In this document: positions 12,530 to 24,376 of the stretch, piece after piece
How positions within the stretch are numbered: position 1 is the first letter of the stretch
Layout of the letters: each line of letters opens with the position of its first letter
DNA from: Gerris lacustris
Taxonomy: Eukaryota; Arthropoda; Insecta; Hemiptera; Gerridae
DNA: 64,000 nucleotides
NCBI GenBank assembly: GCA_951217055.1
Contig: OX578276.1
Coordinates: 139,125,582-139,189,581 of the forward strand
Direction of reading: 5' to 3'
The notes under the pieces: generated by a model
What the model was told of the DNA's origin: nothing
The model's input: only the letters and a program-made list of their open reading frames with translations
The model's database searches: none
Position numbers and translations under genes: made by a program

Positions 12530-12680
12530 GATCATGACCGAACATGCTTTGAATCACCCAGTGCCGGGGGAATCTATAACCTATAAAGGGACAAATCACT
12601 GTAACTGGGATCTCGCCAAAACCGAATCTAAACCGTGCCATCGATATGCCCTCGTGTAGGGGACGGTGAGAGAAAAAAAA
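12530..12680. repeat. Partial copy of the dispersed repeat at 18.9 and 57.9 kb
   Basis: Shares CCTATAAAGGGACAAATC-like and AACCGTGCCATCGATAT blocks with the inverted pair at 18.5-19.05 kb and 57.7-58.3 kb. The rest of 12375-12932 is unassigned. Confidence 0.5.
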
Positions 12681-13456
12681 TGAGCCCAAGATCGAGGGGG
12701 GCTTGTTAAGAATTTGCCTTGGTCGTATATTAGTAAAGAAGTACAGATACAGAAAAATTAAACCGATTACCTATAGGATAAACAAAAACGCGGGACGGTT
12801 GGCTCAGTGTAAGAAGAAGGTGAATTGTTTGTTTACATGTCATAAACAAAACGTGACAGCTTTCTATACATTACAAATCAAAAATGTAAGGTAAAATAGG
12901 TTTGTTCCAACCAACCGTTCCGAATCAGTTTCGGGGGGGGGGGGGGGGGGGGGCAAAAGGTCACATTTTTCAGTTTTCGGCGTTTATCTCGAAAACGGTA
13001 CATCGCACAGAAAACGTTATTCTATTCAACATTAAAGCTGATAAAATTCTCTTTCAAATGATATATCCTATTTGAACCTATGTTACCGTTTTTGAGATAT
13101 GAGTCGTTGAATATGACATTTTTTTAAAAAAAAGTGGCAGTGGTTCAGGTATCTGGTCAATCTTTCTCTTCTAACTCTTTGCCCTTCCATTTTATCGAAA
13201 ACTCGTGGGAAAGAAAGTTGTAGAGCAAAGAATTTCCTTAAAAAATAAATCGAGTTATGCTAATTTATCTTTACCCGGTAAATAGCTAAAGCGTTTTTAA
13301 ATTTAGGGGCATTTTTCAACATTTTACTAGTAAAATGCTGCTTGTGACTCATGTTTTGTTTCCAACGTCTGTAACTCTATGTAAACAGTCTCTCACGCGT
13401 TTGCGCCAAGTTATGATCGAGTACAACATTTTTATTACAATAACAGGTCGTTCAAA

Positions 13457-13545
13457 ATGAGTGAAAAGTGTTTAATTTGTAATGAAACAGCTGAAGAAGG
13501 TGGTTGTCGGAGAGCCGGGAATGCCGGGACTCTTGTTTTGTTTCC
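13457..13545 (+). pseudogene. N-terminal start of a transposon protein joined to a C-terminal fragment
   Basis: An ATG at 13457 opens a frame reading MSEKCLICNETAEEGG, a CxxC start of a kind I associate with arthropod mobile-element proteins. It then runs straight into CRRAGNAG, which belongs to the Cys-rich C-terminal domain encoded on the other strand at 13.97 kb. The central part of the protein is therefore deleted in this copy. Confidence 0.45.
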
Positions 13546-13859
13546 AATGTCTGTAACACTCTTGATCACTTAGTATGCTGTTTAATTAGATAAGTATGGT
13601 ATTTATAACCCGTATAAATAATAAATTATGTACACATGTACGTAAATCTATATCTCGCAATATATAGAAGGGCACTTGTATTAGAGAGGAAGAAGTAATA
13701 AATCAAACCACGATGTATAAAATGTGTTCATAAAATCAAAAATTGTGTATAAAAAATAGGTTCAAACAACAAATACTAACATTGACTATATATACAATTC
13801 ATTTCATCAACTGCTTTCTTATTTATTAAAATCCGTCAATATAATACTTCGGAAAAAGT

Positions 13860-14250
13860 TTAAAAAAAGTTAAGCTCTTCACAATCAAATTGCTCAAAGT
13901 CTTCTTGGATCGGATCACTGTTTGTACACGAGCCTTGACAGTTACTGCACACCGGGGAACAGTTGATTCCCGCATTCCCGGCTCTCCGACAACGACACCT
14001 CGTTCCACAGCCAGTAGTACAACGGCAGAAGAGTGTGTTGAGGACACTGTCTGGTGCTAAAGGGGAATTAGGCTTGATAGGAGTAAGGTGTCCACAGTGT
14101 TTTCGCGTCTATCCCCAACTTTCAGGTAGGAGGGATTCGTTCCCCAACCATTGCTGCACCTCCAGAAACACTCTGTATGATTGTTGCGTTGCAGCATCTG
14201 TTGTGGGCGGCAAAGCGCGTAGTTTCATTCTTGCTGTGGATTTCACGAAT
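13860..14250 (-). pseudogene. Cys-rich C-terminal domain of a decayed transposon protein
   Basis: Reading from about 14250 down to the stop at 13860-13862, one frame stays open apart from a single TAG where the family-typical WGW would place Trp. It encodes, in order, LPPTTDAATQQSYRVFLEVQ, QWLGNESLLPESWG, a CGHLTPIKPNSPLAPD segment, and then CRCTTGCGTRCRCRRAG and CSPVCSNCQGSCTN. The many regularly spaced cysteines look like a CXC-type or related zinc-binding module. I know this order of blocks from uncharacterised arthropod mobile-element proteins by memory only. It lies in the loop of a foldback element, and no catalytic domain is visible. The coding character is well supported; the exact family is not. 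Confidence 0.7.
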
Positions 14251-14835
14251 TACGAAGCATATGTATCAGTGAACAAAATAGAATAAAATAGATTAGAATT
14301 GTAGATAGTGGTATTCAATAATAATTGTATTATTGTAATAAAAATGTTGTACTCGATCATAACTTGGCGCAAACGCGTGAGAGACTGTTTACATAGAGTT
14401 ACAGACGTTGGAAACAAAACATGAGTCACAAGCAGCATTTTACTAGTAAAATGTTGAAAAATGCCCCTAAATTTAAAAACGCTTTAGCTATTTACCGGGT
14501 AAAGATAAATTAGCATAACTCGATTTATTTTTTAAGGAAATTCTTTGCTCTACAACTTTCTTTCCCACGAGTTTTCGATAAAATGGAAGGGCAAAGAGTT
14601 AGAAGAGAAAGATTGACCAGATACCTGAACCACTGCCACTTTTTTTTAAAAAAATGTCATATTCAACGACTCATATCTCAAAAACGGTAACATAGGTTCA
14701 AATAGGATATATCATTTGAAAGATAATTTTATCAGCTTTAATGTTGAATAGAATAACGTTTTCTGTGCGATGTACCGTTTTCGAGATAAACGCCGAAAAC
14801 TGAAAAATGTGACCTTTTGCCCCCCCCCCCCCCCC

Positions 14836-15695
14836 TCCCCCTACCCGCGGCGCCTGAAATCGATGGGACTTTATTAGGCGTTGTTCAGGGGACCACCCTG
14901 AACACATTCCTGAAAAAATCGGAACTACATGATTTAATGCAAGATGAAAACCTATTTTGACTGGACTATTAAGTGATTTTGCGTTCCTGTGCTATCAAAA
15001 ATACCTTATTAAAATAACTTATGAAATATTAAAGATATGGATGAGTCAATAGTTGATGAAGATAAGTACCAGTCGTTTAAATCAGGCAGGGCCTGATTTA
15101 GGCCAAGACAGCCGCCTAAGGGGCTCGCACAACAAGGGGGGTAACCATAAAAAATTCATTTCTAATGCTAATTAACTTCGGACAGCTCGAAAGTTGGAAG
15201 TAAAACCTACATACTCATAGAGGATATGACGAAAACACATGCACACATTTTAGAAATGTTTATTTGATACATGAATTCACGATTTCATTTCGATTAACAA
15301 TTTTCGGGCTTACTGTGGTGAGTCAGTTTTAGTAGACTCACGGCACACACGTATTTTTATAAATATAATCCTAAATGCTCGTTTGTTTTAAAGACCAAAT
15401 ATTAATCTTAGTCCAGTTAACGAAAGAAATGTTGCGGGAATAAATCGGATTTTTTCGATATTTGTTTGAAAATGGAATAAGTATCAAACGTCCATCTTGG
15501 AAAATAGGTCCAATTTTTATTTTTTTCAGAAATATCTAGAAAATGTCATTATACACAAAAATTCATTATCGCATTCGTACAAAAACATTTTAGTAAGTAA
15601 GAATAGTTGAATCGTAAAGGCATACTATATATTATGTTAAGAGAAAGGAGAATAATAGGCGAGCAAAACCAAAACAATGAAGCGGAAGGTTAAGT
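14836..15695. other. Unassigned
   Basis: No coding frame or clear repeat end recognised. A short GGGGACCACCCTGAACAC block near 14888 is GC-richer than its surroundings. Confidence 0.5.
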
Positions 15696-15905
15696 TTCTG
15701 TTCACGCAAGTTTCAAACTACTAGTCCCTGCCGCCGATCGCTGACTGCTCTGGCTGGTTCGAAACCAATCCGTGATTCAATCAGAGCCTAGTTGAAACAA
15801 CCGACTATAAGTCAGAGTTTGAGTTTGGCTTCGTTGGAACGCCCTGTTCCTAATGCGCATGCGTCGGACAGTTTCAATCTAGTTTGAAGTGTGGTTGGAA
15901 CAAAC
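15696..15905. repeat. MITE-like inverted repeat
   Basis: AAGTTTCAAACTACTAG near 15709 is mirrored by CTAGTTTGAAGTGTGG near 15879, with looser pairing outside. The interior is GC-richer than its surroundings. Target duplication not resolved. Confidence 0.45.
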
Positions 15906-16629
15906 ATTATTATTATTATAATGTTTAGTTTTGATAAAATTGTCAGCACTAAATAAATAAGTTATTATATCTATTTGAAGACCAACAAATCAAAACAAAC
16001 CTTTATTTTTTTTTGAGAATAAATGTGGTTGCCTTATCAATAACAAATCCATCGTCGTTGAGACACAACTCGATTGCAACATATTAACGTTATAACACCT
16101 CCCTTCAAATGTTTAATTGCTATTTTTATTTACTGATTTACCATATGTGTTACTTTTAACAATAAAAAAATGATCACACCCTCCTCCCCTCCCTCCATTC
16201 CTGGAGAATCCAACAGGAAAATGTAGTGGTATCGTGATGATCAAACACATTGTTTCTAAGGGGGAATTATTATTCAAACCACTCTTTAATATTAAAACAC
16301 TGCAAACACATTCCCCACGCTCCCTCTTTAATTAACTGTTTAAATATTGATACAGTCTCCTCTCAAATGTTTAATTGATCGAAATAAATAGCGTCTGCCA
16401 CAATTATCGTCTAACAGTTTAATAAATAAAATTATACTTTCTTTAACGGAAACCTAGCAAAGAAGATTAAACAATACCAGGCTTAATTTTATTAAAAAGC
16501 GTATAGATTATACTCTATTAGGTGGTAGGAGAGTCATAAAAAAAAAAAAAAAAAAAATCCGTGGTAGGCTGTGAAATAGTAACTTTAGAGCCTAAAAAAC
16601 ATAGCTAAAATTCATTTTTTCATTACGTG
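15906..16629. other. Unassigned AT-rich sequence
   Basis: Contains an A tract at about 16539-16557. Nothing else recognised. Confidence 0.5.
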
Positions 16630-16710
16630 GACTTAAAAAATCTTTTCATTACTCCTAGCTGTAAAGAAAAAATCTTTTACGTCCTAGGAACTAAAAGATT
16701 TTTATTTTCC
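16630..16710. repeat. Nested hairpin
   Basis: AAAAAATCTTTT and AAAAGATTTTT form an outer stem. TCCTAGCTGTAAAGA and TCTTTTACGTCCTAGGA form an inner stem. Confidence 0.5.
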
Positions 16711-16943
16711 GGCGGGTAGTTGTCAAAACTTCCGTTAGTACCGCTGCAGTCTTTGTAGAAATGCTTCTAGTACGATTAAAATCCGCTAGATGTCAATGCG
16801 TTTTATTTATCTTTTCTTATAGTGTAACCTCTTTCTAAGGTTTCTTTTTTTAAGTCTAAAGTATGTATTAATATTTGTTATTATTATATATTGATTATTG
16901 ATTAATATTTAATGTTTTTTCATTGTCTGCTACCTCGGAAAAA

Positions 16944-17087
16944 ATAGCATATGCTACGCGACTGTGAAGTGTTTTTTCTTTACCTTGGCAATATTTACTG
17001 TCTCGCTTCGCTCGACAGTAAATGTAATTGCCGCGGTAAAGAAAAAACTCATTTCACAGCCTAGTAACATAATATACTATTCTTTGC
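16944..17087. repeat. 144-bp foldback hairpin with TCGCTTCGCTCG loop
   Basis: The arms pair over about 65 bp (AATAGCATATGC.. outer, CTGTGAAGTG, TTCTTTACC, TTTACTGTC inner) around a CpG-containing loop. Similar CpG-loop hairpins occur at 29.7 and 59.9 kb. Confidence 0.65.
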
Positions 17088-17507
17088 ATCAAACTTCACA
17101 TTGGGGCGTACACCATGGCAGCTAGTACCTGCCTATACTACATATACTTTGTTGTTCCGACCAATTTTAATGAAGGCTTTGAAAAATCAACTTGAAATAT
17201 TACGGCTTACAATAAGTTTATTATAAGCCATTTCATTTAATGGTTTAGCTTTAATAATAAGCATGAAATGTACAAATCAAAGAGCCCGGCAGTCATAAAT
17301 TATTAAACAAATGCAAGATTATTTTTGTCTGAAAAGCAAATAAGACACAAAGCCCATTTATAGGCAACGCAATATATGCCAATAATCTAGTACCCAAGAG
17401 CTCACACAGATACAAAATAATGGTGAGAGATTAACTCACTGTGTTGTGAGATTTTAATATTAGTACTTCCTGAAACGTCTATCGAGTGAGTCACACTTCA
17501 CAATCAT

Positions 17508-18240
17508 ATATTTTATCTACTTACGGCAGCAAAATGAGGCATTATTGAACTGATTTCGGGCAAATAAATGTGATTTTACTGCCTAGGCGGTAAAATGAGG
17601 AAACACTTTGACGCCTAGGCAGTAAAATGTTTACTTTTATAATGTTGGCAATGGCAGTTTATACTATTATATTTATCTTATGACATTATATATTATAGTT
17701 TAATAAGTAATATTTAATAAATAAACGTTTTTATAATAAAATAATTGGTTTATATTTGTTAATTCTGTTAAATAAGTTCAATGATTAGTAGATCTTTAAT
17801 TAAAAAAATAGTAGAGTCACTGGCTATACTGCAGCGTCATGTAAACATTGAACATCCATATTATTATTATTTTTATTGAAGTCATACTAGATTAGACTAG
17901 CTACTTTTATTGATTTATCCTAGTTTTTCTTTTTTCTTTTAAGCGATAAAAGATATCTTTAATACTTCTAGTAATTTGTTAGTAAAAATATAAAGAAATA
18001 TTTTATTAACGTTAAAATATTTTATTATTTTATAAACGTGTTTTGTGTTTTGTTGTTATAGATTCAGTTTACTTTTCACTTATTGTTATTATTCCCAAGT
18101 TTCTTATTAAAACATTAATTTTGGTTAATACATATATGTTATTATCTTTATTAATATGATAAATAATTATTAACTATGTTATATTAATAAAGATAACATT
18201 TTAGCAGTTTCATTTTTCTGCCGCAAGTAGATAAAATATT
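17508..18240. repeat. Element with short inverted ends
   Basis: TTTTATCTACTTACGGCAG near 17512 is mirrored by CTGCCGCAAGTAGATAAAA near 18219. Inside, 17575-17628 has two inverted copies of an ACTGCCTAGGC block, and 18136-18199 is a further hairpin. Non-coding. Confidence 0.5.
18136..18199. repeat. 64-bp AT-rich hairpin
   Basis: ATGTTATTATCTTTATTAA is mirrored by TTAATAAAGATAACAT with a loop of about 20 bases. Confidence 0.6.
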
Positions 18241-18509
18241 GTATGCAACAAGACAGCAAAGGAAACATTTCTGCCAAATAGGTAAATATAATCGGAGGCT
18301 AATCTAATCACTCGTCAGTAAAATTCCATTTTGCTGCCTAGTTACATAAATAACTATTTTATAAGATAGAGAACAAATTAAATATTTCTTTTCTTAGTCA
18401 ATAAGGAGTGGCTAAACAATATCTTCAATGCCTTCGATGTTAGTCAAACCTCTGTATATCTTTGTCCTGCTGTAAACAAAGAGTTTTTAAGCTGCCTCCA
18501 TTGGCACAC

Positions 18510-19050
18510 TTCTACTAGTTTGCTTTCTTGTTTGATTGTTTGTTTGTCCGGTACAAATCTGGCAATCGATTTCTAACTAACTTCCCGAATAGCTAGACAT
18601 TTGAAACTTTAAGCATAGCTCAGAACACGATGACAATGCATTATTTTAATACTTTTAGCCATCTTTCAGCAGAATTTAATTAGTTTTCAGCAAGTTTTGC
18701 TGTATGGAAAGATAGTTCGGAAAAAATCCGCAAGTTATTTTATTTGTTTTGTCATATCCCATATTTACGCAATCTTCATTTTGACGGGTTTCAAATTTGT
18801 GATTTTTATAAATAAAGAAAAACATTGAATGACAGCAAAAAAGGAAATATATTGATTATATTATTTCAATCGATGGCACGGTTTAGATTTGGTGTTGGGG
18901 AGATCCGTTGTACAAAGATTTGTCCTTTTATAGGTTTAAGATCAGCTCTCTAGATATTTGTCATTTATGTGAAGTAAATAAATTTGGAACTATTTTCTTT
19001 TTCACTAACATTATATATTATATAATAATAACAATTATATTACCAACATT
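18510..19050 (-). repeat. 540-bp dispersed repeat, inverse of 57.74-58.28 kb
   Basis: Long near-identical match in inverse orientation to the interior of the family-2 element at 57.2-58.3 kb. Landmarks are GGCAATCGATTTCTAACTAA and AACCGTGCCATCGAT (read inverse in the other copy). A shorter relative lies at 23.26-23.55 kb. Confidence 0.8.
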
Positions 19051-19380
19051 ACATACGATTCAACAGATTATTTATACGATTTAAAAACGTAGTATATAAA
19101 AAGTTATTTTTATCTTGAAATTATTAGCTACCAATTTCCTCAACTCTAAGTTCAAAACCTTTAAAAGACGGAGATAAATGCCGTTGAAGATTTCGTATAC
19201 ACAAGGCGTGAAAACCCTAACTTTAAATAATTTTAATCGAGAAAGAATAAATTAGTTTGATGATGGTACCAATAAAGGAAACGATAAAAAAGAGGAATCA
19301 AAAGAAAGTTTAATGATCAAAAGTCTAAATAATTCTAGTGAAATAATTTTTTAAAAAATTTAATCATATTTAGTTAAAAA
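19051..19380. other. Unassigned AT-rich sequence
   Basis: Nothing recognised. Confidence 0.5.
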
Positions 19381-19382
19381 GT

Positions 19383-19476
<94 letters not shown>

Positions 19477-19510
19477 AATATATATATATGTATCCATATG
19501 TATATATTGT
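19381..19510. repeat. (CA)n(TA)n compound microsatellite
   Basis: CA repeats at 19383-19401 pass into TA repeats to about 19473, then an imperfect TATATG-type tail. Confidence 0.95.
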
Positions 19511-19929
19511 GAACTATAAAGTATTTAAGGTGGATGAAGCCACTGACTTCACTAAGTAACTAAATATTACAATGAACATTACCTTAAATATACGAGAAGC
19601 ATCTCTATGATTTTTTAATTTACCTGCAACATAAAAAAACAAAACAATAAAGTAAATATAATATATATATGTTTACATCTTTAAAAGCTGTTTACATCTT
19701 TAAAGCTGTGTTAACACAGTGTTTATGAATACCATAGAAGGAAATGTCCCAGTGGAATTATAAATATTTGATAAATATTTTTATACAATTATAAGTTAAA
19801 GTTAAATTAATTATTTTTCGATCATTTACTAATAACTAAATTTAAAAAAAATAAATTAAATTAAAAAAATAAAAATAATAATATCTTCCTTAACTATAAT
19901 TGTTTTGGTAAATAAGTAAGGAATATCCT
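19511..19929. other. Unassigned AT-rich sequence
   Basis: A short internal duplication GTTTACATCTTTAAA-GCTG occurs near 19671-19707. Nothing else recognised. Confidence 0.5.
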
Positions 19930-20019
19930 CACCACTCTAGTTTAATTAAGAGCCCACGGGAGTGAGTTGTGTTTGGGTACTTCTCTCCAGAGATGGCGCA
20001 GATTTTCACAAGTTTTTTT

Positions 20020-20425
20020 TCAACTCCTTGTTTATTTTGGGAGGAAAAGGAAACGCATTCTATGCGTCTACCCCAACAGTGATACAGGGCAGCCCTATGT
20101 GTGTTTTTACACACATCAGACCCATCAAATTTCATTTTGATATCGGCCATTTTGAAGTTATCAATTTTTGAATTTTGAAAATTTGTCGGTTAATTTAAGC
20201 ATATCGCTGGAACCGGCATAGTTTAAAAGTTATAAGCGAATATAATTATCTATTTAATAATAATAATAAATTATTATTATTTATTATTTTTATTTATTAT
20301 TTAATTATTATTATTTATTATTAGTGCGATAATTTTGATGACGTCAAAGTTTGTTTACATACCTGTCAAAATGCCGCCAAAATTCAAATAATTGAATAAA
20401 TGAAATAAAAATAATGTATAAACAT
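20020..20425 (+). repeat. Dispersed repeat, direct relative of 60.75-61.12 kb
   Basis: Shared blocks include TTTTGATATCGGCCATTTTG (with changes), AAAGTTATAAGCGAA and AAAATTCAAATAATT in the same order and orientation. A TTATTA-rich expansion at 20254-20324 is present only here. Confidence 0.65.
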
Positions 20426-20433
20426 TATTTAAA

Positions 20434-20850
20434 GAGGCCACTTTGGTGGCCTCCGAATTGAGGAAAAGTTCCGAGGTACCTCGTACCCGATTTTTTTAAT
20501 GAAAATTGTCACAACTGATTTCGAGAAATAATTTTCTTTCACGTTTTTTTCAGAGCTTTTGGGGGGTAACGCCCCCAAAATTAGAGATACTAAAATTAAT
20601 TTCTCAATATCGTATATTTTTCTGAACATGCCAAATCGTGCCAATAGTTAGGGCTCCACGCGTCTACACAGACGACAAACAGCGTCTACACGCGCAACAA
20701 ACGCGTCTACACAAACGCATCTACACAGACGTCAGATATTTTTTTGGACTCAGGAGACCTCAAAACGTGTAAATCAATCAAAATCTAATTTTCGCGCTAT
20801 CACAATACTTTTTCTTTATATGAGAATGTAAAAAGCACATAAGAGATATC
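20434..20850 (-). mobile_element. Helentron-like element, family-5 relative
   Basis: GAGGCCAC-TTTG-GTGGCCTC at 20434-20453 is a perfect 8-bp stem-loop. From there to about 20840 the sequence parallels 32.28-32.65 kb (CACGTTTTTTTCAGAG, GGACTCAGG, GACCTCAAAACGTGTAAAT, TTATATGAGAA). A short tandem of GCGTCTACACA-type units lies at 20660-20735. Confidence 0.5.
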
Positions 20851-21305
20851 ATGATGATTCAGTGAGAGAGTAAACTTTAGATTTTATATGCGTATATAGA
20901 TAGAAATTAGTAGTCCAGTGAACGAAGCTCTAATTTGGGCATATTGAGGAAATAAATCGGATACTTTGATTAAATCGGATATTGATACTTGAAAATAAAC
21001 AAATCAAAAGTCCGGAATGTTTCAAAAGCTTCAGAAAGCTTTCCGTTAGTGTTTCTTTCATTTATTCAATACAATTAAAATTGTACATTTTATGGGTTAA
21101 AACATCCGTATTTTTTACAAAATATCGTTATATTTTTATTAGTTTTGAACGAATGTTCAATTCTTCTATCTCAGTTATATATTTTATGAAAAAGCCGTCA
21201 CGTATGGGTTTATATTACCTTTATTAAATCATTAACAATGCACGTAGTTAAACAATATTCCTTCTAATTTTGAATTTTTCATTATAAGAATATTTAAAAT
21301 TTTTG

Positions 21306-21510
21306 CATACGAGCTTTAACCTTCGGTAGCTATGTGACCGTTATGAAGAACGAAAATATTTTATGTCTCCAATTTCAAAAATTCCAAGACAGAAATCAGT
21401 TTAAACATTAAGGAACATGGTTTGTCGAATGTAGCCTGCAGAGAGCCTAAGATTAATTTCAACCGTCTGCGCTCTTTAAATTTTTCTAAATTCATACTTT
21501 AAAAAAAAAA
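21306..21510 (+). mobile_element. Degenerate 5' part of a family-2 Helentron-like element
   Basis: Matches the 5' part of family 2 (GAACGAAAA.., TCCAAGACAGAAATC, and a GCCTGCAGA..TTTCAACCGTCTGCG block) with deletions. A family-2 3' end of the same orientation lies at 23211-23250, possibly from the same copy. Confidence 0.5.
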
Positions 21511-22424
21511 TGACATATTTAGCAGCGTTCCGCCCCGCTAAGTCAAAAAGTCAAAATTTCACAAAAGCTGCTAGTGTATATATACTGTAGGTGACAAACT
21601 AGGGTTTTTGAGGGTCTGCAGCGTGAAGTACGTTTAAGCTACCTAAATATTTTTTTATATCTTTGAAGGCCGTATCCTGTAGATCAAAATAAAAAAGGGG
21701 TCAAAATCGGTCAAGTAGAAGTAGAGAAAAATAGGTTTGAAAATGGTAGTTTTGATAATTCTTTTTATTCTTATTCTTCCTTCATTTTACGTTGACGCAC
21801 CTACAGCCTAAACTACTGAACCGATTTTAATTAATAAGAGCTTTTTGGATACGTCTAGGGCTCTAGTGCATCCCCCCCCCCCTACAACCCCTCAACTCAT
21901 TCCTACGCTGAATGTGGAGCGAGAAACTAAGCTAGCAAACAGACTAAAATGGGTAAAAACCAAGTAAGCGTCACACGAAGTGGTGATCCTGACAATTATA
22001 CGGAGGTACACCAGTGTATTGTGTAGTAGTTTCGTGCTTGGCACGACGTTTGAATTACTTCTATTTACGAGTTCATCTTTTGAACCTTTTAACTTAGTAT
22101 TGTAGGTTTAGTTCAGCCTTACTCTCTTGAGTTCAAGGGGGAGTAATTTGTTTATTAATCCATATTTCTGTTTTTTTATGATTTTATTTTATTATTATTA
22201 TTTATTATCATTTATTATTATATATTATTATTATATTTTTTTATATTTTCTATGCTCCTACTATTAGAATGTTAAGTTCTTTCAATGACATAGGTCTCGT
22301 AGTTCTCTAATCTCCATAGACCTTGTCAAGCTCTTAACTTCACTTTTATTTGACTCTAATGTGTGGGAATAAAGAATAAACAGTTTAGAGAATCCTTCTT
22401 TAGGAACCGTACAAAAATACATGA
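21511..22424. other. Unassigned
   Basis: Degenerate repeat-like sequence with a short C tract near 21872-21881. No coding or element ends recognised. Confidence 0.45.
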
Positions 22425-23140
22425 AATCTGACCATAAACCACTTGCGTGGTAAAAAAGAAAACGCCCCGCCAAGTCTGTGGTCCAAAAAAGTTGTGCAAT
22501 CAACTTTCTGTCCCGCCAAGTGATGTTGGCTCTTTCTCCTGACCCAACACTGTCAACTTAGATACTTATCAGCTTCTTCTTATTGCCGGTGTGCCTGCAG
22601 TACTACCCAAAGTTAACTGGTTGTATTCCACGCATCCTCTGCAAAGAAAGTAGTAGTTGCATGGGGTCATTCCTTCAAAGCTTAATTTTTATATTACTTA
22701 TTTCTATTTTATTTGCTTTTTGATAATGGGGAAAGATTTACAGCAATGATAATTGTGGCATCGAGAAGAGCCTTCAACAACACTGTTAATAGGCTTTCCT
22801 CTCCAATATGTGCCTGCATATATTAGAACTAGTGGTCTAGAACTAAGACTATGAGGTGAACAAACTATCTTTCCACACAAACCTCATGTGGCAAACGTGA
22901 AGGTGAAACAAGAAATTGTATTGGTGTATGAAGAATATTAAAATTCCAGTTTCAGGAAATGGCGAGGCACACCACCAAGGAGAAGAAGCTGATAAGTATC
23001 TAAGGTGACAGTGTTGGATCAGGAGAAAGTGCCAACATCACTTGGTGGGACAGAAAGTTCATTTCACAACTTTTTTGGACCACAGACTTGGCGGGGTGTT
23101 TTTTTTTTACCACACAAGTGGTTTTTGGTCAGATTATAAA
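22425..23140. repeat. Foldback element, arms about 173 bp
   Basis: The left arm (22425-22597, with CCAAGTCTGTGGTCC and GATACTTATCAGCTTCTTC) is mirrored by the right arm (22968-23140, with GAAGCTGATAAGTATC and GGACCACAGACTTGG). The loop is about 370 bp and encodes nothing recognised. Confidence 0.75.
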
Positions 23141-23210
23141 AACGGTGGAAAATTAAAAAAAATAATACAGTAATAGGCAGCAAAAGCATTAAATCAGTAT
23201 ACGAAATAGG

Positions 23211-23250
23211 ATGCGAGGAAGCTATGGGCCACACTAATTGACAGACCATT
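23211..23250 (+). mobile_element. Family-2 Helentron-like 3' end
   Basis: GATGCGAGGAAGCTATG then GGCCACACTAATTGACAG, one of at least seven copies of this 3' end block in the window. Confidence 0.6.
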
Positions 23251-23254
23251 TTAC

Positions 23255-23560
23255 TTCGTATTTATTAGCTTGCTTTCTTGTTTGTTTGTTTGTCCACTAC
23301 AAATCTTGCAATCGATTTTTAACTAACATCCTGAGTAGCTAGACATTTTAAACTTTTAGAACAGACGACAATGCATTAGTTTAATACTTTCAGCCATCTT
23401 TCAGCAGAATTTAATTCGTTTTCAGCAAATTTTGCTGTATGGAAAGTTAGATCGGAAAAAATCCGAAAGTTTTTTTATTTATTTGTTTTGACATGACCCA
23501 TATTTATGATCTTTATTTTGACAGGTTTCAAATTTATGATTTTTTATTTAGTCAACAGAA
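23255..23560 (-). repeat. Partial copy of the 18.5-kb dispersed repeat
   Basis: Same order of blocks as 18.52-18.82 kb (GCAATCGATTT.AACTAAC, CAGCAGAATTTAATT, TTTTGCTGTATGGAAAG) with about ten percent or more changes by eye. Confidence 0.7.
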
Positions 23561-24273
23561 AATTTAAAAACGTAGTATATATAAAGTTCTTTATATCTTG
23601 TAATTATTATTTATCAGAGTACAATTTTAATGACAACTACAGCTTCCATAATATTTTTTTCGTAAAATTATTTGGATAATATTATATATCCTACCTAAAT
23701 ATTTAAACAGAATGTCAAATCATTTTTGACAGGATTGTCTTCTTTTCTACAGACGGCATAAAAAATTCAAATCCATCATTGACAGATTTGACTTGCTTCG
23801 TTTCAAAGGAAGCTAGGACGGTTTTCTTTTATTTTTCATTCAGTTACACAATACTCTTTGCTATTGTGATAAGAGACGAAGAAGTAAAACATGGAAGGAG
23901 AAAAAGCTAGGGGGTATGATTGAAAGATACTTTTTTCTTTTCGTCCAATTTCTTTTCTCTTTCTAGGACGTTGGACTTGAATAGATGTTGATGCTCAGTG
24001 TTTCTTTTTTTCCCTTTTATTACTTTCTCAGCTCTCTTAGTTATATAGTAGAGGATTCGTGACTTCGTTTTATTTACCCCCTTCTTATTTATATTTTATT
24101 TTTTATTTTCTTATCACAAGGGGGGGGGGGGACTCGAGATCCGATCACGAAAATTAAGGGGGGTCTCTGTCTCACTTTTATTCCTTCATCTCAACTTTAT
24201 TTTTTCTTGATGTGAGAAAATCCGTAGCTGACAAACAAAGATTGCCAACCTGGTACAACCAGCAGGAACTAAC
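23561..24273. other. Unassigned
   Basis: Contains a 12-G tract at 24120-24131. No coding or repeat ends recognised. Confidence 0.45.
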
Positions 24274-24293
24274 GCACACACACACACACACAC

Positions 24294-24371
<78 letters not shown>
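24274..24371. repeat. (CA)n(TA)n compound microsatellite
   Basis: CA repeats at 24274-24293, then TA repeats to 24371. Confidence 0.97.

Positions 24372-24376
<5 letters not shown>

Larger units (their letters stand above)
12933..14835. mobile_element. Foldback element bounded by G and C tracts
   Basis: Arms of about 500 bp (12933-13445 and 14337-14835) are near-perfect inverted copies, starting with 21 G on the left and 16 C on the right. The loop carries an N-terminal piece and a C-terminal piece of a Cys-rich transposon protein. Terminal duplications were not identified outside the homopolymers. Confidence 0.8.
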
